In this document: positions 61,430-64,000 of the stretch, piece after piece
Position numbering within the stretch: the first letter of the stretch is position 1
Layout of the letters: the number at the start of each line of letters is the position of its first letter
Origin: JADFNB01 sp036397455
Lineage (GTDB): Bacteria > Gemmatimonadota > Gemmatimonadetes > Gemmatimonadales > GWC2-71-9
DNA: 64,000 nucleotides
Direction of reading: 5' to 3'
Assembly: GCA_036397455.1 (NCBI GenBank)
Contig: DASWIX010000037.1
Location: forward strand, 14,293 to 78,292
Program-made: the position numbers and the translations under genes
Notes under the pieces: generated by a model
What the model was told of the DNA's origin: nothing
Databases searched by the model: none
The model's input: the letters and a program-made list of their open reading frames with translations, nothing else

Positions 61430-61481
61430 GTCCCCCCTCCCCATGCGTCGAGCATGGGGAGGGGGACAGGGGGTGGGGCAC
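61430..61481 (-). repeat. Right, inverted copy of the palindromic element
   Basis: Read on the minus strand it begins GTGCCCCACCCCCTGTCCCC and aligns along its length with 60787-60839. It is itself a hairpin: GTCCCCCCTCCCCATGC (61430-61446), five-base loop, and a matching arm (61452-61467). It could double as a terminator of the DUF559 gene, although there is no T-run. Confidence 0.75.
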
Positions 61482-61520
61482 CGCGAGCAATCATCGGTCA
61501 CAGGATATGGAAAGGGTCTC

Positions 61521-61853
61521 ATGGCCCGCAAACGCCGACAGCCATCCGAACCACTCGACACGGGCGATCTGCTCGATGCCCGCCCCGTCGCCACGCTCGA
61601 CCTCCACGGCTTCACTTCGAGCGAGGCGCAGCTCGCCGTGCGCAACTTCCTCACCACCTGGGCGCGACGAAGCTCCGGCGCAACGGTCCACGTCATCACG
61701 GGCCGGGGTAAAGGCTCCGGGGGCAAGGCGGTGCTGCGGGGTGCTGTCGGACGGTTGCTCGCGTCGGGTGAGTTCGCCGGGATGGTCGCCGAGTACATGC
61801 GGGACGTGGATGATGGCGGGTTCCTGGTTCGATTGAAGGGGGGGCGGTCGTAG
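61521..61853 (+). CDS. Smr-domain protein
   Basis: 110 residues from ATG 61521, with AAAGGG four bases upstream. ATLDLHGFTSSEAQLAVRNF carries the LDLHG motif, followed by VHVITGRGKGSGGKAVLRGA with the ITGRGxxS/GGKAVLR nuclease motif, and AGMVAEYMRDVDDGGFLVRL. Stand-alone Smr domains nick DNA or RNA. It lies just outside the inverted element. Confidence 0.85.
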   Translation: MARKRRQPSEPLDTGDLLDARPVATLDLHGFTSSEAQLAVRNFLTTWARRSSGATVHVITGRGKGSGGKAVLRGAVGRLLASGEFAGMVAEYMRDVDDGGFLVRLKGGRS

Positions 61854-61877
61854 GGTCTCCTCACGGCACCGCGATGA

Positions 61878-62048
61878 ACGGGCGATGGGACGACCGAGCG
61901 GAACGTGGCCGGTTACTGCGTTGACCGAAATGCCGGAGCGGGTGCGGCGAATACGCAAGCGAGTCTCCTCGGGCACAAGAACGTGGAAGCGTCGAGGCGT
62001 TACCGATGGACTCGATTCGCGACGTGGTACGCCGACTTGCGACAGTAG
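61878..62048 (+). pseudogene. Possible C-terminal remnant of a tyrosine recombinase
   Basis: After an in-frame stop at 61875-61877 the frame reads through to TAG 62046, containing QASLLGHKNVEASRRY, close to the LGHxxxxTTxxY end of tyrosine recombinases with the nucleophile Tyr. No catalytic Arg/His upstream and no start. Only about 56 codons remain. It could be chance, but the site beside repeats supports an old insertion. Confidence 0.4.
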
Positions 62049-62098
62049 CGGTGAATCGGATCCGCTCGTCGTGGGAGACGGTCCGAGAGGGTCGTGGA

Positions 62099-62815
62099 TC
62101 AAAACCCGCGCGCCCGCCCACCCGCACCAAGCCCCAGGCACCCGTTGAGCCATCGCACCAGCGGCAGCATCGCCGCGAAATCCCGCTCGATGAGTCCCGG
62201 CAGACGGCCGCCGGTGACCTGCGTATCCGTAACACGCCGGCCGACCGTGAACGATTTGTATCGCAGCCACTCCGCCGCCGGGTGATCGTCCGCGAACCCG
62301 CGCGGCATCCGTTTCAGTACGTCGCCGCCGTCGAGACCGCCGAACCGGCGGCGAAACGCCGGATGCATCACGATCGTCTCGAATCCCGCGGGATCGTCGG
62401 CGATTCCGTCGCGCAGGTTGTTCAACAGCCCGCGCGGCGGTCGCCAGATGCCGCCACCCACGAACGACGCGCCCGGCTGGAGGTGGAAGTAGAACCCCGC
62501 CCCACCGCCCTCCGCCTCGCCGCCCACCTTGTGGTCGGCGTGGCGGTGGCGAAACCAGCACGCCGCGTGCCCCTTGTAGGGCGACTTGTCGTGGGAGAAC
62601 CGCGTGTCGCGGTGAATGCGGAACATGGACCGCTTGGGATCGCCCGTGAACTCGGGCGCGAACCGCGCGAACCGCACGTCCATCTCCTCGATCAACTGCT
62701 GCATCGGCGTGCGGACGTGGTTCTCGTAGTCCGAGCGGTGCGCTTCGAACCACGGCTTGGCGTTGTTGCGGGCGAGCCCGCGCAGGAAGCGAAGGGAAGC
62801 ACCGGTGAATGGCAT
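62099..62815 (-). CDS. DUF2461 family protein
   Basis: 238 residues from ATG 62815 (a frame-compatible start ten codons earlier is less typical). FTGASLRFLRGLARNNAKPW opens the family; MFRIHRDTRFSHDKSPYKGH and GFYFHLQPGASFVGGGIWRP are its signature, and KSFTVGRRVTDTQVTGGRLP the end part. TIGR02453/DUF2461 proteins are widespread and without known function. Confidence 0.88.
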   Translation of the reverse strand: MPFTGASLRFLRGLARNNAKPWFEAHRSDYENHVRTPMQQLIEEMDVRFARFAPEFTGDPKRSMFRIHRDTRFSHDKSPYKGHAACWFRHRHADHKVGGEAEGGGAGFYFHLQPGASFVGGGIWRPPRGLLNNLRDGIADDPAGFETIVMHPAFRRRFGGLDGGDVLKRMPRGFADDHPAAEWLRYKSFTVGRRVTDTQVTGGRLPGLIERDFAAMLPLVRWLNGCLGLGAGGRARGF

Positions 62816-63265
62816 GTGGCGTCTCCGTAGTGGGCCAGCAGGCAATCTTGCGGCGTACCCCTCCCGTTGTCACCCGTGACCGCGACCAGCGCGACAGGGC
62901 GTCTCGGAGGCCCCGTGGCCGACGGCCCGAGGGGTGGGCCGGCTCCCCCGCCCCACGCCGTCGGGTCCCAGTGCCGGAACGCCAGAAGAACACGCACGAC
63001 GGTGGGGCCATCCCGTGTTTCCGGAAGTTCGCCACCACCTGCCCGGCGGTCCACGCCGCATGGAGGCAGCGTCAATGCACCGCCGATCGGCAGGGGCGGA
63101 GATCATTGAGGAACCGGCCGATCAATCGAAATGGCGCCCGCGATCCGGAGGGACATGGCTGGTACGGCGCGTCGCGTCGTACCACGACGACATGACCGAT
63201 CCTGCCGTCGGTTCGATGGCGATCGGCGGTTGACGACGGCAGCCCGGCGCTGCAACCTAGCCCGT
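62816..63265. other. Intergenic region without a recognised gene
   Basis: 450 bp between divergent genes. It contains an inverted repeat with CCGACGGC (62919-62926) and GCCGTCGG (62957-62964) whose inner part also pairs, and the promoter of the last gene at its right end. Open frames here show no start, ribosome-binding site or family likeness. The length is unusual for this window, so a decayed gene is possible. Confidence 0.5.
63230..63258 (+). promoter_or_regulatory. Leaderless-type promoter of the cyclase-family gene
   Basis: TTGACG (63230-63235), 17-base spacer, CAACCT (63253-63258), seven bases, ATG 63266. The same -10, spacer and distance as at 57645-57681. Confidence 0.6.
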
Positions 63266-64000
63266 ATGCCAAGACTCCTCGTGCTGTGCGCCCTGCTCGC
63301 GAGCGTCGGCTGTGAATCGGATGATGCCGACCTCGCCGAGCTGTTTGCCAATCCCGACGCATGGGTCGACCTGACCTACGCGTTCAACGCTCAGACCATC
63401 TACTGGCCCACCGCGGAGACGTTCCGAATCGACACCGTCTCGGCCGGAATGACGCCGGGGGGGTGGTACTATACGGCGTTCAACTTCCACGCCGCGGAAC
63501 ACGGCGGAACCCATCTCGACGCGCCGGTGCATTTCGCCGACGGGATGGACGCGAGCGACGAGATCCCGCTGTCGCGGCTCATCGGGCCGGCGGCGGTCAT
63601 CGACGTGACGGCCGGCGCGGGAACCGACGCGGACTATCTCGTGACCGTCGCCGACCTCGAGCGCTACGAAACGGACCACGGTCGCATCCCCGACGGCGCG
63701 ATCGTCCTGATCCACACCGGCTGGGGGAGTCGCTGGCCCGACCCGATGCGTTACCTCGGCACCGACAGGCGCGGGCCGGACGCGGTGCCGGACCTGCACT
63801 TTCCCGGTATCGACTCGAGCGCGGCGCGCTGGTTGGTGGACCATCGGTCGGTTGGCGCGGTCGGCATCGACACGCCGAGCATCGACTACGGCCAGTCGAG
63901 CGCGTTCGACACGCACCGCATCCTCTACCGCGCCAACATCCCCGGGTTCGAAAACGTGGCGCATCTCGAGCGCGTCCCGCCCACCGGCGCGTATGTGATC
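63266..64000 (+). CDS. Cyclase/kynurenine formamidase-like lipoprotein (partial)
   Basis: 245 residues to the window edge, no stop reached. Lipoprotein signal RLLVLCALLASVGC. EHGGTHLDAPVHFADGMD is the HxGTHxDxPxHF metal motif of the cyclase family (kynurenine formamidase, polyketide-cyclase-like amidohydrolases), and IPDGAIVLIHTGWGSRW and SAARWLVDHRSVGAVGIDTP complete it. Family members hydrolyse amides or esters; here it would be in the periplasm. Substrate unknown. Confidence 0.85.
   Translation, partial: MPRLLVLCALLASVGCESDDADLAELFANPDAWVDLTYAFNAQTIYWPTAETFRIDTVSAGMTPGGWYYTAFNFHAAEHGGTHLDAPVHFADGMDASDEIPLSRLIGPAAVIDVTAGAGTDADYLVTVADLERYETDHGRIPDGAIVLIHTGWGSRWPDPMRYLGTDRRGPDAVPDLHFPGIDSSAARWLVDHRSVGAVGIDTPSIDYGQSSAFDTHRILYRANIPGFENVAHLERVPPTGAYVI

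Noticed and set aside
62816..63240. Small gene in the last gap
   Set aside because: Frames on both strands lack a ribosome-binding site, family likeness and a stable start.
1..64000. tRNA or rRNA genes, prophage, intact insertion sequence
   Set aside because: I saw no tRNA-like cloverleaf or rRNA stretch in the gaps, no phage structural gene and no intact transposase; a tRNAscan run would be needed to be sure.

Overview
The window is a high-GC, gene-dense stretch of a bacterial chromosome with almost no intergenic space. Many neighbouring genes share the bases ATGA, GTGA, TTGA or even CTGA at their junctions. The gene set points to an aerobic, diderm, non-photosynthetic heterotroph: a PorV/PorQ-type beta-barrel protein, many lipoproteins, a secreted M30 metalloprotease, a secreted prolyl peptidase and Xaa-Pro aminopeptidase, and a complete pyruvate dehydrogenase operon. 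Together with GC content this is most like Gemmatimonadota. That placement is inference, because no rRNA or ribosomal protein lies here.

Layout. 1-7.5 kb: start of dnaE (leftward), a rightward trio of envelope or protease genes, glutamate dehydrogenase, and an M20 peptidase with a leaderless promoter. 7.5-15.4 kb: leftward operon lipA-pdhA-pdhB-pdhC-lpdA-membrane protein-lipB, which makes the pyruvate dehydrogenase complex and its lipoyl cofactor, with thiO upstream. 15.4-21.8 kb: small envelope genes, a glycosyltransferase, and a hybrid histidine kinase that shares a CATG start with a divergent unknown gene. 21.8-31.1 kb: leftward block tdk-coaE-gcvH-gcvP-lipoyl transferase, then oppBCDF without a binding protein. 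31.2-33 kb: HU and a protein that looks like a DEAD-box helicase whose ATPase motifs have decayed.

33-44.8 kb is one long rightward run: P1 peptidase, aminotransferase, unknown, O-methyltransferase, NurA-like nuclease, HerA-like ATPase, a secreted protein, SbcD (Mre11), SbcC (Rad50), GNAT. The HerA-NurA-Mre11-Rad50 set is the DNA double-strand-break end-resection machinery familiar from archaea, here in a bacterial operon. 45.1-45.4 kb holds a probable unannotated structured RNA with promoter, closing stem and terminator, just before folE. 46-57.6 kb: SDR, Trm112-like protein, acyl-CoA ligase, a lipoprotein that seems to start with CTG, a divergent leaderless promoter pair, V4R/GAF sensors, peptidases and a GroES-like protein. 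57.7-60.7 kb: a 1008-residue membrane/spermidine-synthase fusion. 60.7-62.1 kb is a small accessory spot: direct repeats, a DUF559 endonuclease gene lying between inverted copies of one palindromic element, an Smr-domain gene and a possible recombinase remnant. The window ends inside a lipoprotein of the cyclase (kynurenine formamidase-like) family.

Several promoters put the -10 hexamer 6-9 bases before ATG, so leaderless transcripts look common. Two of them are near-identical in form (TTGAC[A/G]-17-CAACCT-7-ATG).
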